A stretch of 64,000 bases of DNA, taken from the NCBI RefSeq assembly GCF_020595055.1, contig NZ_JAJDOO010000001.1:186001-250000 (forward strand), given 5' to 3'. Position numbers and translations under genes: made by a program. This DNA comes from Desulfosporosinus shakirovi (lineage in GTDB: Bacteria > Bacillota > Desulfitobacteriia > Desulfitobacteriales > Desulfitobacteriaceae). Of the stretch, positions 35,639 to 44,081 are shown piece after piece (positions within the stretch are counted from its first letter, which is position 1; every line of letters begins with the position of its first letter). The notes under the pieces are model-generated. The model did no database searches and was not told the DNA's origin. It worked only from the letters and a program-made list of their open reading frames with translations.

Positions 35639-37570
35639 TCAATGCACCTCATAATTTAATCGTCCCTCTTCTGCTCCAAGAATTCGCACTATTTCCAACC
35701 TCACATTGTCATTTTCAGGAAGACCGTTATTGTTCCACCGCATAAACTCATAAATATCATTCTCTTTATATCCTAACTCATAAGCCTGTAAAAACGCAGC
35801 CGCAGCGTTTTGATAATCTCGTTGCTTAAATCGGCAAAGACCAATCGCAAAAACAATATTGAACGCGCGCTGATCATCTGATTTAGCGTGATCCAAAAAT
35901 TGAAGATAAAGTTCTACAGCTTCCGCAAAACGCTCTTGCCGTAGAAATATATTACCTAAGCCAATAAACACATCTTCATTTTCAAAACATTGAGATAGGT
36001 TGATTATCTTTTCTAGAGATTTCTCATTACCTAACTGGAGCAATCGAGTCACTAGGTCAAAATAATCTTGTTTATACTCTTGAGGAAAAACTGCAAATTT
36101 ATCTCGCAATAAGGTATCAACAAATACTTGCATTGCTCCTATCATATTTTCCACAATCCAATAAAGATGCTCTCGATTGTCACTCATCATCGCTGATGCT
36201 ACAGTCAATGATGAAAATAATTTATTACTTGGCTCGTTAATATAACAATCCCGAGTTATCTCCAACGTCTTATCATACTGGCCATTGGCTAATAGCATAT
36301 AAACAACTGTTATATCATCTTGTTGGAACCTTTTCGAGCGTATGGCTGAATAATAGGCAAGTACTGTGGGCAGGTTTATGGTTGTTAAGTTGCTAACCAC
36401 AAATTTAAGTTCTTCTTCCTGGTTTACATCATATAAGCTGTTAAGCAACAAGATAATATCTTGTTCCGGAAAGCTTTTTATAATCAACAGTAACCGATAT
36501 AAACAATCGGCTTGCATTTTTTCGCGTTTTAATGACTCGACATAGCTGGTTAAAGCCTCTTCGTAATCATTACGATGTGAAGCAATAATACCCAAGTAAT
36601 AATAGATATAATAAATAATGGACGGCACTGAGTTAATTTCAATATCGTCGTACTCTTCCTGAAGTTTTAGAGTCATTTTATATTCAGCATAAGAAGTATC
36701 ATACTTTTTTAAGTCATACATCATATTCGCTAGGTAAAAGCGAAAAGACGGGTTACTCGGGAATTTACGAAGCGCGACATGAATTTCCTCAAGAATATCA
36801 TTAGCGTTACACTTCAGATGCAACATAGAGTCAATAATATTCTGATGAGGCTTAACATTATAGCCAATAAATTTTGTTCCACTATCAATAAACAATCTAG
36901 CATATTTCATAGCCAGTTCCCATTCATTAATTCCAAAATAGCAATCGCTAATGTATTGATAGATTGCTGGCTTTTCCGGAGCTTTATCCAATTCCAGCAG
37001 TAGTAGTTCAAGGTTCCTTTCAGCTTTTTCGCCTCGATTACTTAGAGAATAACCGGTATGGTGTATTAGCAGTTCCTTTTCATCAGCTAAAAAGGCTCTT
37101 AGATTCTTATTTTTAGTTTTATTAATCAGCATTTCGTGGATGCTATTGACATAGCAAATATTTCTATCCCGCCGAAAAATACGAACATGGGTTATTTCAT
37201 CAAGCATTTTCCCGTTTGCATAATCTATGTTTTTCATTTTGCAGGCAATAGTATCAAAACTCGCATGCAAACGTTTTATCAATGGAATAATGTTTTGCGC
37301 AGTATCATTAGCGAAATACTCATCCGCATCTAGGAAAAGTATCCACTCTCCTTTAGCTTGTTTAATTGCAAAGTTCTTAGCGTCAGAAAAATCATTATTC
37401 CATGTATAATGAAAGACTTTAGCCCCCATAGACTTTGCTATTTCGACAGTTTTGTCTGTAGAGCCTGTGTCTACAACAACGATCTCTTTTACTACATCTT
37501 TATAACTTTCAATGCACTTAGCAATATTTTTTTCTTCATTTTTGGCAATCATACAAGCCGATAGTTTCAT
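35639..37570 (-). CDS. GT2 glycosyltransferase with TPR repeats
   Basis: 643 residues. N-terminal family 2 domain: MKLSACMIAKNEEKNIAKCI, EIVVVDTGSTDKTVEIAKSM and the metal-binding DADE in EWILFLDADEYF. From about residue 190 on it is a helical solenoid with TPR-like units, for example LGNIFLRQERFAEAVELYLQ and IGLCRFKQRDYQNAAAAFLQ. Such GT-TPR proteins recognise protein acceptors in several glycosylation systems. It is the first gene after flagellin on the same strand, so flagellin is a reasonable acceptor candidate. Confidence 0.87.
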   Translation of the reverse strand: MKLSACMIAKNEEKNIAKCIESYKDVVKEIVVVDTGSTDKTVEIAKSMGAKVFHYTWNNDFSDAKNFAIKQAKGEWILFLDADEYFANDTAQNIIPLIKRLHASFDTIACKMKNIDYANGKMLDEITHVRIFRRDRNICYVNSIHEMLINKTKNKNLRAFLADEKELLIHHTGYSLSNRGEKAERNLELLLLELDKAPEKPAIYQYISDCYFGINEWELAMKYARLFIDSGTKFIGYNVKPHQNIIDSMLHLKCNANDILEEIHVALRKFPSNPSFRFYLANMMYDLKKYDTSYAEYKMTLKLQEEYDDIEINSVPSIIYYIYYYLGIIASHRNDYEEALTSYVESLKREKMQADCLYRLLLIIKSFPEQDIILLLNSLYDVNQEEELKFVVSNLTTINLPTVLAYYSAIRSKRFQQDDITVVYMLLANGQYDKTLEITRDCYINEPSNKLFSSLTVASAMMSDNREHLYWIVENMIGAMQVFVDTLLRDKFAVFPQEYKQDYFDLVTRLLQLGNEKSLEKIINLSQCFENEDVFIGLGNIFLRQERFAEAVELYLQFLDHAKSDDQRAFNIVFAIGLCRFKQRDYQNAAAAFLQAYELGYKENDIYEFMRWNNNGLPENDNVRLEIVRILGAEEGRLNYEVH

Positions 37571-37596
37571 GCTGATAGTTCCTCTTTCTTATGCAA

Positions 37597-37626
37597 AGAG
37601 GCCAGGGTATACACACTCTGGCCTCT
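37597..37626 (-). terminator. Terminator or attenuator after flagellin
   Basis: Inverted repeat AGAGGCCAG (37597-37605) and CTGGCCTCT (37618-37626), followed on the minus strand by a short T stretch (TTTGCAT). It starts 20 bases after the flagellin stop and lies before the ribosome site of the TPR glycosyltransferase. Partial read-through would feed the glycan genes. Confidence 0.6.
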
Positions 37627-37645
37627 AATAGCATTCTTAGGAAGA

Positions 37646-38803
37646 TTATTGGAGAAGTTGAAGAACACCTTGTGGCTGTTGGTTGGCTTGTGCCAGCATT
37701 GCTTGCGCGGCTTGGGAAAGAATGTTGTTCTTTTGGAAATTCATCATTTCTTTCGCCATATCTACATCGCGAACGCGGGACTCAGCAGCAGTGAGGTTCT
37801 CAGAAGAAGTTCCGAGGTTGTTAATGGTATGCTCAAGACGGTTTTGCACTGCTCCAAGTTTGGAACGTTCTGCCGAAACTGTCTCAATGGCATTGTTGAT
37901 AGTAGTGATAGCAGCCGTTGCATTTTTATAATCACTAACATCCAGCGCATCGCCATCAGTTTGTCTCACGCCAATATCATCTGCTTTCATTGAATTAATA
38001 CCAAGCAGAATGTTCTGACCACTATTCGCACCAATTTGCATACTGAACGCATCTTCTACATTATTGCTTACGGCAACTTCAGCTTTTACACTAATTGTAA
38101 TGCTTTCACCCACCGCAAGACTTGCAAGAGATCCGCTCAGTTCTATACTATCAGTACCATCCCATAAAATAGTATCGGCATCAGTTACTGTAGCACCCAA
38201 TTGAGAAGGATCCCCCATATCAAACTCAGCAGGATCAAACCCAGTGCTGGCAGCGTTCGTACGAGTAATAGTGATAGTACCACTCGTTGCAATATCAGTA
38301 ACAGTAGCAGCATCAATTGTGATATCAGCCTTGGTGTTTAATTGTAGTGTAGTTTTGGACTCAGCAGCCTCAACTAAACCTTTCTTAGTTCCATCGAGAA
38401 GTTTTTGAGTGTTGAACTCGGTGGTATTAGCAATACGGTCAATTTCATCGGTTAATTGGTTAATTTCCTTTTGGATTTCGTCACGGTCAGTTGTCGAGTT
38501 AGTATCATTGGAAGCTTGAACTGCCAATTCACGCATCCGTTGGAGGATGCTGTGAGTTTCGTTCAAAGCACCTTCAGCGGTTTGAATTAGCGAAATAGAA
38601 TCTTGAGCATTACGATTAGATTGGTCAAGACCACGAATCTGTCCACGCATTTTTTCAGAAATTGCAAGACCTGCAGCATCGTCTCCAGCACGGTTAATAC
38701 GAAGACCTGAAGAAAGCTTCTCTAGGGATTTAGAGCTGTTAGAGTTATTAGTGCTCAGTTGACGATGGGTGTTTAGTGCTGCCATGTTGTGATTAATAAT
38801 CAT
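37646..38803 (-). CDS. hag: Flagellin
   Basis: Filament subunit, 385 residues. Conserved N-terminal D0/D1 (MIINHNMAALNTHRQLST, SSGLRINRAGDDAAGLAISE) and C-terminal D1/D0 (AESRVRDVDMAKEMMNFQKN then NILSQAAQAMLAQANQQP) flank a Thr/Ser/Ala-rich variable centre at about 150-280 that would be surface-exposed and open to O-glycosylation. ATG 38803 with AAGGAGGAATAAAATT is clear; the frame open to 38851 is leader sequence. Sigma-28-type promoter at 38931 and CsrA-like leader sites at 38811-38844. Confidence 0.97.
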   Translation of the reverse strand: MIINHNMAALNTHRQLSTNNSNSSKSLEKLSSGLRINRAGDDAAGLAISEKMRGQIRGLDQSNRNAQDSISLIQTAEGALNETHSILQRMRELAVQASNDTNSTTDRDEIQKEINQLTDEIDRIANTTEFNTQKLLDGTKKGLVEAAESKTTLQLNTKADITIDAATVTDIATSGTITITRTNAASTGFDPAEFDMGDPSQLGATVTDADTILWDGTDSIELSGSLASLAVGESITISVKAEVAVSNNVEDAFSMQIGANSGQNILLGINSMKADDIGVRQTDGDALDVSDYKNATAAITTINNAIETVSAERSKLGAVQNRLEHTINNLGTSSENLTAAESRVRDVDMAKEMMNFQKNNILSQAAQAMLAQANQQPQGVLQLLQ

Positions 38804-38810
38804 AATTTTA

Positions 38811-38844
38811 TTCCTCCTTGATTTTGATGCCAGGCATCCTTGCC
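38811..38844 (-). promoter_or_regulatory. Probable CsrA-binding region in the flagellin leader
   Basis: On the minus strand GGCA-AGGA-TGCC (38833-38844) forms a four-base-pair stem presenting AGGA in the loop, the classic CsrA site. About 22 bases downstream the ribosome site AAGGAGGAA (38811-38819) carries a second GGA. This two-site arrangement matches the hag leader of Bacillus subtilis, where CsrA blocks translation. csrA and fliW are encoded at 39987-40692. Binding itself is inferred. Confidence 0.6.
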
Positions 38845-38930
38845 CGTGCATTTTGCTTGAGGATAATCATAGAATTTCCCGCCCCCCGGCCGGTCGGGAG
38901 GAAAATGTCTACTACTCCTGCTTACTTAAT

Positions 38931-38958
38931 GTATCGAAGAATTAAGAGATTTACCTTA
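38931..38958 (-). promoter_or_regulatory. Sigma-28-type promoter of flagellin
   Basis: Minus strand TAAGGTAA, 12 bases, TTCGATAC, about 128 bases upstream of the flagellin start. The -35 is degenerate but the spacing equals that of the other sigma-28-type sites here. A GC-rich stretch (38879-38899, containing CCGGCCGG) lies in the leader. Confidence 0.6.
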
Positions 38959-39085
38959 GGATTAACAATGACCAATTTAGCTGTTTTACTGCCAAATTAG
39001 TCATCAATCCTTCAAATATCTCAACGTTTCACTATCCTGTCGAAAATCTAAGTTTAGAATGTCTTGTGAATGAATCGGCTCATAT

Positions 39086-39478
39086 CTAAGCCCATTTATC
39101 AAGCAGTACTCCCACATAATCTCGGATTGCTGCTAGTGTGTCCAATAATTCATGGGGAGGGAATTCCTTAATGACTTGCTGGGCTTGCCTATCCACAAAT
39201 TGGACCATTATTTGACCGCTGCCTTCGTGTATTTCAAATTGCAAATCCGTGTTTATCGTGTTCATAAACATATTTAGTCCGTTGGTAATCTTGCTAATAT
39301 CATCACAGGTGAGTTCTTCAGCCTCTTTTTCTTTTTTGGGTAATTGTGATTGGTCCTTAACGGCTTCATATTTAATTGTAACAGTATTGCTTTCCGTTCC
39401 CTCTGAAATTGATGTCCCCGGAGATTGTGATGAATATTTGTTCAGAACATTTGATGAACTCCCAACATTAATATCCAT
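39086..39478 (-). CDS. flaG: FlaG family protein (copy 3)
   Basis: FlaG-domain protein of 130 residues, upstream of flagellin. Conserved half: INTDLQFEIHEGSGQIMVQF and KEFPPHELLDTLAAIRDYVG, almost the same as the copy at 21860. The N-terminal half is Ser/Thr/Asn-rich and variable. The ATG at 39478 follows CGAGGTGTAA, and it has its own sigma-28-type promoter at 39515. A gap of 280 bases separates it from flagellin. Confidence 0.9.
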   Translation of the reverse strand: MDINVGSSSNVLNKYSSQSPGTSISEGTESNTVTIKYEAVKDQSQLPKKEKEAEELTCDDISKITNGLNMFMNTINTDLQFEIHEGSGQIMVQFVDRQAQQVIKEFPPHELLDTLAAIRDYVGVLLDKWA

Positions 39479-39514
39479 TAGTTACACCTCGTTTAGTTAT
39501 TACCTTTAAACTAA

Positions 39515-39542
39515 ATATCGAAGGCAGGTCTAGAAATCTTTA
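39515..39542 (-). promoter_or_regulatory. Sigma-28-type promoter of flaG copy 3
   Basis: Minus strand TAAAGATT, 12 bases, TTCGATAT, 36 bases upstream of the flaG start codon. Good match to the flagellar sigma-28 consensus. Confidence 0.8.
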
Positions 39543-39873
39543 GTAGATTTTTTGGGCAATCCGCTAAGGATGGGCAGCCGGTATGAGGATGGAAATTTCC
39601 AACAGGACGCCTGCGCAAATCGCACCCGAGCTTAACTTTATTAATGGAGAGTGGCTTAAATGGCCGACTGAATCAGTGAGTTACTCCCCCATCGGGGAAG
39701 AGAGGCCAAATGTTGCACCGATGCAACATTTGATTTTAACTCCATGTGCACGGTTTTTGACGCCAAAGGCTGTTTTTCCATGCACATTATTCATTAAAAC
39801 ACTACTTGTAAACCCTTGCGAAGTCTAGACTTTTCGATAAATTAGCAAGCCTTAACTACTTTGTTTTACAGCC

Positions 39874-39950
39874 CCAATAAAAACAATTAAACAGGCGATG
39901 GAGTAACTAGTACCTAGTTGCCCCATCGCCTGTTTAATTGTTTTTATTGG
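39874..39950 (-). terminator. Long hairpin terminator after csrA
   Basis: Perfect 28-base inverted repeat (39874-39901 with 39923-39950). The 21-base loop contains a further six-base stem (AACTAG / CTAGTT). The arms carry A/T tracts, so it could terminate on both strands. It lies just downstream of the csrA stop. Confidence 0.8.
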
Positions 39951-39986
39951 CATATTATGGCATTAGATATAGGTATTAGATATTAT

Positions 39987-40232
39987 TTAAATATCCAATT
40001 TAGTAACATTAGTTAATACTTTCAGCATATCCAAATCTGATACATCATTAGGAACGGCGGCTTGTATATTTTCTGCTACGATAGCATCGAAAATCTCGCC
40101 ACGATAGATCTTGATCTCTTTAGGGGCCTCAATGGTCATACGGATATTATCTCCCTTGATACTTACCACTGTCACCACAATGTTGTCACCAATGACGATT
40201 CGCTCGCCAACTTTACGGGTAAGTGCCAACAT
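39987..40232 (-). CDS. csrA: Carbon storage regulator CsrA
   Basis: RNA-binding translational repressor, here probably of flagellin. 81 residues, slightly longer than usual. MLALTRKVGERIVIGDNIVV, GDNIRMTIEAPKEIKIYRGE and the RNA-contacting Arg and Leu/Ile residues are typical. It follows fliW by one base, the Firmicutes arrangement in which FliW sequesters CsrA until flagellin titrates FliW. Confidence 0.97.
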   Translation of the reverse strand: MLALTRKVGERIVIGDNIVVTVVSIKGDNIRMTIEAPKEIKIYRGEIFDAIVAENIQAAVPNDVSDLDMLKVLTNVTKLDI

Positions 40233-40233
40233 A

Positions 40234-40692
40234 TTACGCTCCTCCTTTAACGGCTTCTTTCGGCAAGCCGTCAGGAAATAGTTTATGCCTGATAGAATAC
40301 TCCCGCTTGTCTAGGATGACCTGGCTACCAATACGATTAAGTCCATTCATTACTAAAGGCGCCACCAGGTTTACCGTCATATCTTCCAATTTTTCTTTCA
40401 CCGTAGCAATCAAAAACACCTGAGGCGGATTTTCTTCAGAAAGGTCCAATTCCTTAGCAATTTCATCCTCTAAAACAAATTCATAGTCCTTAAAAAAAGT
40501 AAATGGGTCGGCCAACAAGAAGGTCAAATTAGGTTCCGTTGTCGACTGGAGATAGGCAAAAGGACTTTTCTCATCGAGTGGTATGAAGACGAAAATCTTT
40601 TCATCAGGAAAACCGGGGATTCCATGGGAAAAGTTGAATAGATGTTCTTCCGCCACTTCCAGTTCCCCGAATCTGGTTGACTCTATTTTCAT
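40234..40692 (-). CDS. fliW: Flagellar assembly factor FliW
   Basis: Binds flagellin, and when free binds and inhibits CsrA. About 152 residues. ELEVAEEHLFNFSHGIPGFP, FLLADPFTFFKDYEFVLEDE and the C-terminal LNRIGSQVILDKREYSIRHK are typical. I use ATG 40692 (MKIESTRFG) with AGGAGG eight bases upstream; the ATG two codons earlier is too close. Confidence 0.96.
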   Translation of the reverse strand: MKIESTRFGELEVAEEHLFNFSHGIPGFPDEKIFVFIPLDEKSPFAYLQSTTEPNLTFLLADPFTFFKDYEFVLEDEIAKELDLSEENPPQVFLIATVKEKLEDMTVNLVAPLVMNGLNRIGSQVILDKREYSIRHKLFPDGLPKEAVKGGA

Positions 40693-40745
40693 TAGCATTG
40701 CCTCCTATGGGGAGTTTATTATGCAAACCGTATAAACGCATCTCT

Positions 40746-41294
40746 TTAAACCCTGACATCCACGGTTGATATCTCAATATCAGGGTATTGTGCAATCCTT
40801 ATATCGACACTCCCGCGCTGGTAATCCCCTTGAACTATGCCGCGGTGCAGAGTCAAATCTACGTTCCCGTCCTTAGGATTGAATTGAACCGGATTAGCTT
40901 GATAATTAATGTCAGGCGATGCAATACGTGCATATGTAATATCGGGAACTTCAGATATGGTGGAGCTGGCAGCTATGTTAGCAATCGCATTAGTCTTATT
41001 CTGAATCTGAGCCATTTGGTCTCCTTCTTGGGCAATACGGGCGATAGTCTCCATTACAGTTTGCTTTCCTTTAGCAGCAATGTCCCGAGCAAGATCGGCG
41101 ATATTCTTGAGTCCAATTGAATAACGACAGGGATACTGGTTAATCGTCAGATTCCCTTGGGGCTGACGAATCTCCACAGTCGTCGGTGTCGTCTCCAGTT
41201 GCACCTTAGGTTGAGTGGTGCGTAGATTTGACTTAGCATTATTAATGGTGTAATCCAAACGAATGGGCTGGGTGAAAATATTAATACGGAGCAT
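40746..41294 (-). CDS. yviE: DUF6470 family protein, YviE-like
   Basis: 182 residues. The N-terminus LRINIFTQPIRLDYTINNAK and segments PQGNLTINQYPCRYSIGLKN and GNVDLTLHRGIVQGDYQRGS match the YviE type, found between flgL and fliW in Firmicutes. No biochemical role established. Position is canonical, and a 53-base spacer separates it from fliW. Confidence 0.85.
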   Translation of the reverse strand: MLRINIFTQPIRLDYTINNAKSNLRTTQPKVQLETTPTTVEIRQPQGNLTINQYPCRYSIGLKNIADLARDIAAKGKQTVMETIARIAQEGDQMAQIQNKTNAIANIAASSTISEVPDITYARIASPDINYQANPVQFNPKDGNVDLTLHRGIVQGDYQRGSVDIRIAQYPDIEISTVDVRV

Positions 41295-41326
41295 TTAAGT
41301 GGCTCCCTTCCGCTATGCACTATTTA

Positions 41327-42232
41327 TCAAAGAAAATCCACTAAAGACATCGGCATAATCCTTGCACCGATTTGAAGTGCTGTTTTGTAGACATTCTCAG
41401 CGTTTTTATAATCAACAATACCTTTGGCTACATCAATCGAATCGTTGTTAGCTTGATCCCCTGCAATAATTGTATTGCTGCTATCAAGCATAGTTTTCGC
41501 CATCTCGTACATCGACATACGAGTTCCCAGCGTTGTGTGAGACAGCAACATTTTGTCAGTGTCCTCCTCAATCAGCGCTAAGCCTTTGTCAGAGAGCCAT
41601 TGCTGATCTGCCTCAGTCCCAGATTTCAGGTGATTTTTAATATCGATTAGATCATTTAAGATTTTTAGACTTGGGCCAAAAACATCCGTCCCTGTTAGAT
41701 TCACGCTATCCTGAGTTGGAGTGGCTTCCCCTGGATGAGTCGGCATAGAAATTTTCTCATTATCCCCATTATAGGTGATAGTGTCGCCGTTGCGGGTAAA
41801 TGGAGCAATTTTATCATTCTGTCCAGCAAAAATATATCGGCCACCCAGTTGAGAGTTACCAATATTAATCATCTGGTTGATCAGATTATCGACAGAATCC
41901 CCAATCGTTTGGACAGCAGATTGAGGATTAGTTCCATTACTAGCCTGGATAACCTGCTCCTTGATATTAATCATAATTTTGCTCAAATCCTGCATATTAT
42001 CATCTGTGGAATCCATCCAACTTATAGCATCTTGGGCATTCTGAGTATACTGGTTATTTAACTCCAGACTTGTACTAAAACGTAAGCTCCTCCCCACTTT
42101 AATCGGATCATCCGAGGGGGCATGAAGGGCTTTGCCATCCGCTAATTGCATTTGGATCTTACTCGACTTTTCAAGGGATTTGTTAAGGCTACTTAAAAAA
42201 TTGTAACTCATCATATTATTAGTGATTCTCAT
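41327..42232 (-). CDS. flgL: Flagellar hook-filament junction protein FlgL
   Basis: Junction protein HAP3, 301 residues. Flagellin-like N-terminus MRITNNMMSYNFLSSLNKSL and C-terminal helix from SIDVAKGIVDYKNAENVYKT. RYIFAGQNDKIAPFTRNGD in the middle is typical. GGAGGAGATTTGAT precedes the ATG, 13 bases after flgK. Confidence 0.95.
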   Translation of the reverse strand: MRITNNMMSYNFLSSLNKSLEKSSKIQMQLADGKALHAPSDDPIKVGRSLRFSTSLELNNQYTQNAQDAISWMDSTDDNMQDLSKIMINIKEQVIQASNGTNPQSAVQTIGDSVDNLINQMINIGNSQLGGRYIFAGQNDKIAPFTRNGDTITYNGDNEKISMPTHPGEATPTQDSVNLTGTDVFGPSLKILNDLIDIKNHLKSGTEADQQWLSDKGLALIEEDTDKMLLSHTTLGTRMSMYEMAKTMLDSSNTIIAGDQANNDSIDVAKGIVDYKNAENVYKTALQIGARIMPMSLVDFL

Positions 42233-42245
42233 ATCAAATCTCCTC

Positions 42246-44078
42246 CTATCGGCCTACCATGCCAGTACCATTGATCAATTTGTCCAGCATTTCATCCATG
42301 GCCGTTAATACTCTAGCCGAGGCATTATATCCTTTTTGAAATCTAATCATATCTGTCATCTCTTCATCCATATTTACCCCGGAGGTAGATGCTCTGAGGT
42401 TGGAAAGCTGATCAACTACAGTTTGTTGATTGGTATTCAGCCGTTGAGAGTCTTGGGATTGCACCCCCAAAGTACTAATCATTGCTGAATAAAACGAATC
42501 TAAGGAAACATCACCTAGTGTAGGTGATGAATCAATTTTTAAACGATTTCCAAGTAAAATGGCATTATCACCACTTGCATTGTTGTTGCCTTTTGATAAG
42601 GTGAAATCATAGGTATCAGTACCTGTCGGAGTGGTTGCGGAGTTTACCTTAATTGTAACATCCATACCTTGGATCGTTACAGTTTCAGGTGAAGCCGTCA
42701 AAGTTGTTGAAGCACTCCAAGTGGTGCCTCCATCCGTAGAAGTAGCATAGCTCATATCACCTAAATTATTAACTGAAACCCTTACTGTAGTCGGAGTACT
42801 CGGAGTAGTAGGAGCAGTTGGTGCATAAGTGCCAGTGCCGGTAGCAGAAACCGTAGCGGTACCGGTATTGCTTGACCCGGGCGCAACCGCACTAACCAGC
42901 GAAAACGTGGTTTTAGCCGCTATTATAGCCAGTCCGCTAGTCGAATCAGTTATATCCTCGTTTACACATAAGGCATTTATCCAACCGCCACTTGGTGGGG
43001 TTGCAGTTGTGTATGTTGTTGAATAATCAGTATCGCCATCCGCACTCCCATCACCGAAAAAGTTACGCCCATTAATATTATCAGTACCATAACCACTCCG
43101 ATGCACAGCGTTAAAATCTTGCAATAGAAATTGGCTAACCTTTTCAAGGTTGTCCATATACCCTTTAATACCCTTTGTAGAGGAATCTCGAGAATCAATC
43201 AACCCCTTTAATTCACCTTTACCATCAGCAAAATTTACCACGTCCCCACTATTTACGAACACAACGTTTGTTACGTCATAACTAAGATTGTCAGGAGGTG
43301 TATTTTTAGCAGTTGTCTCAGTACTCAACTTGTTGCAGTAGCCTTTGGCATCTACAAGAGTCAAGCCACTGGTCTGAATTGTATATCTCCCAGTACTATC
43401 TTCCTTAACTGAAATATCCACGAGGGTTGATAATTCATCGACAAGCAAATCCCTGCTGTCACGCAAATCATTAGCATTGTTGGTGCCACTAAACTCTGTA
43501 AAGTAGATCTGCTCGTTAAGTTTATTAATACTGTCCGTAATTTGATTAATCTTATCAACACTGGCAACAATTTCAGCGTTAATATTTGCCGCCGTATCTC
43601 TTAGCTGCTCGGCAGCATGCTGTACTGCATTAACAAGCGCTACACCCTGTTGAGCTACCGCAGTACGCGCTCCGGAATCAGAAGCATCAGTCGAGAGTGT
43701 TTGCCAAGAGGTCCAGAACCGATTAAGCACGGTCTGAATACCGGTTTCAGAAGGCTCAGTAAATACCCCTTCCATTTTAGTCAAGGCAGCACTGCTTGTT
43801 TGACTGTAACTAAGGGAGGATGATTCCTTCCACAATTGTTCATCTGTAAACCTGTCCCTCGCCCTGGTAATGGAGGCCACAGTGACTCCGCTTCCTGAAT
43901 AGTTTTTATTTCGTCCATAAACCTCCCCCGATGGAGACGCGGTTACTAAGTTGACTCTTTGCCGGGAGTAACCGTCCGTACCTGCATTTGCAATATTATG
44001 GCCTACCGTTTCAAGCGAAGCCTGATTAGCGTATAAACTTCGAGACAATATATTTAAACCGCCAAACGTTGAACCCAT
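42246..44078 (-). CDS. flgK: Flagellar hook-filament junction protein FlgK
   Basis: Junction protein HAP1, 610 residues. N-terminus FGGLNILSRSLYANQASLET and VGHNIANAGTDGYSRQRVNL; C-terminus MDEEMTDMIRFQKGYNASAR. A Thr/Pro/Gly-rich insertion at about 395-465 (with TAPTTPSTPTTVRVSVNNLG) makes it somewhat longer than many FlgK proteins. It follows flgN. Confidence 0.95.
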   Translation of the reverse strand: MGSTFGGLNILSRSLYANQASLETVGHNIANAGTDGYSRQRVNLVTASPSGEVYGRNKNYSGSGVTVASITRARDRFTDEQLWKESSSLSYSQTSSAALTKMEGVFTEPSETGIQTVLNRFWTSWQTLSTDASDSGARTAVAQQGVALVNAVQHAAEQLRDTAANINAEIVASVDKINQITDSINKLNEQIYFTEFSGTNNANDLRDSRDLLVDELSTLVDISVKEDSTGRYTIQTSGLTLVDAKGYCNKLSTETTAKNTPPDNLSYDVTNVVFVNSGDVVNFADGKGELKGLIDSRDSSTKGIKGYMDNLEKVSQFLLQDFNAVHRSGYGTDNINGRNFFGDGSADGDTDYSTTYTTATPPSGGWINALCVNEDITDSTSGLAIIAAKTTFSLVSAVAPGSSNTGTATVSATGTGTYAPTAPTTPSTPTTVRVSVNNLGDMSYATSTDGGTTWSASTTLTASPETVTIQGMDVTIKVNSATTPTGTDTYDFTLSKGNNNASGDNAILLGNRLKIDSSPTLGDVSLDSFYSAMISTLGVQSQDSQRLNTNQQTVVDQLSNLRASTSGVNMDEEMTDMIRFQKGYNASARVLTAMDEMLDKLINGTGMVGR

Positions 44079-44081
44079 ATC

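Larger units (their letters stand above)
39479..39986. other. Intergenic region between csrA and flaG
   Basis: About 500 bases with no gene I accept. It contains the sigma-28-type promoter at 39515-39542, a perfect hairpin at 39707-39732 (arms CAAATGTTGCA / TGCAACATTTG, four-base loop), a wider repeat ATGTGCA...TGCACAT near 39743-39787, and the long terminator hairpin at 39874-39950. The stretch 39583-39840 has an open frame of 81 codons on the plus strand but with no ribosome site or family resemblance. Confidence 0.55.

Noticed and set aside
39583-39828. 81-codon open frame on the plus strand between csrA and flaG
   Set aside because: No ribosome site, no recognisable domain, and it runs through hairpins.
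39583-39870. Cyclic-di-GMP riboswitch in the csrA-flaG spacer
   Set aside because: I looked for the GEMM core (GCAAA with GACGCAAAG-type segments) and did not find it.
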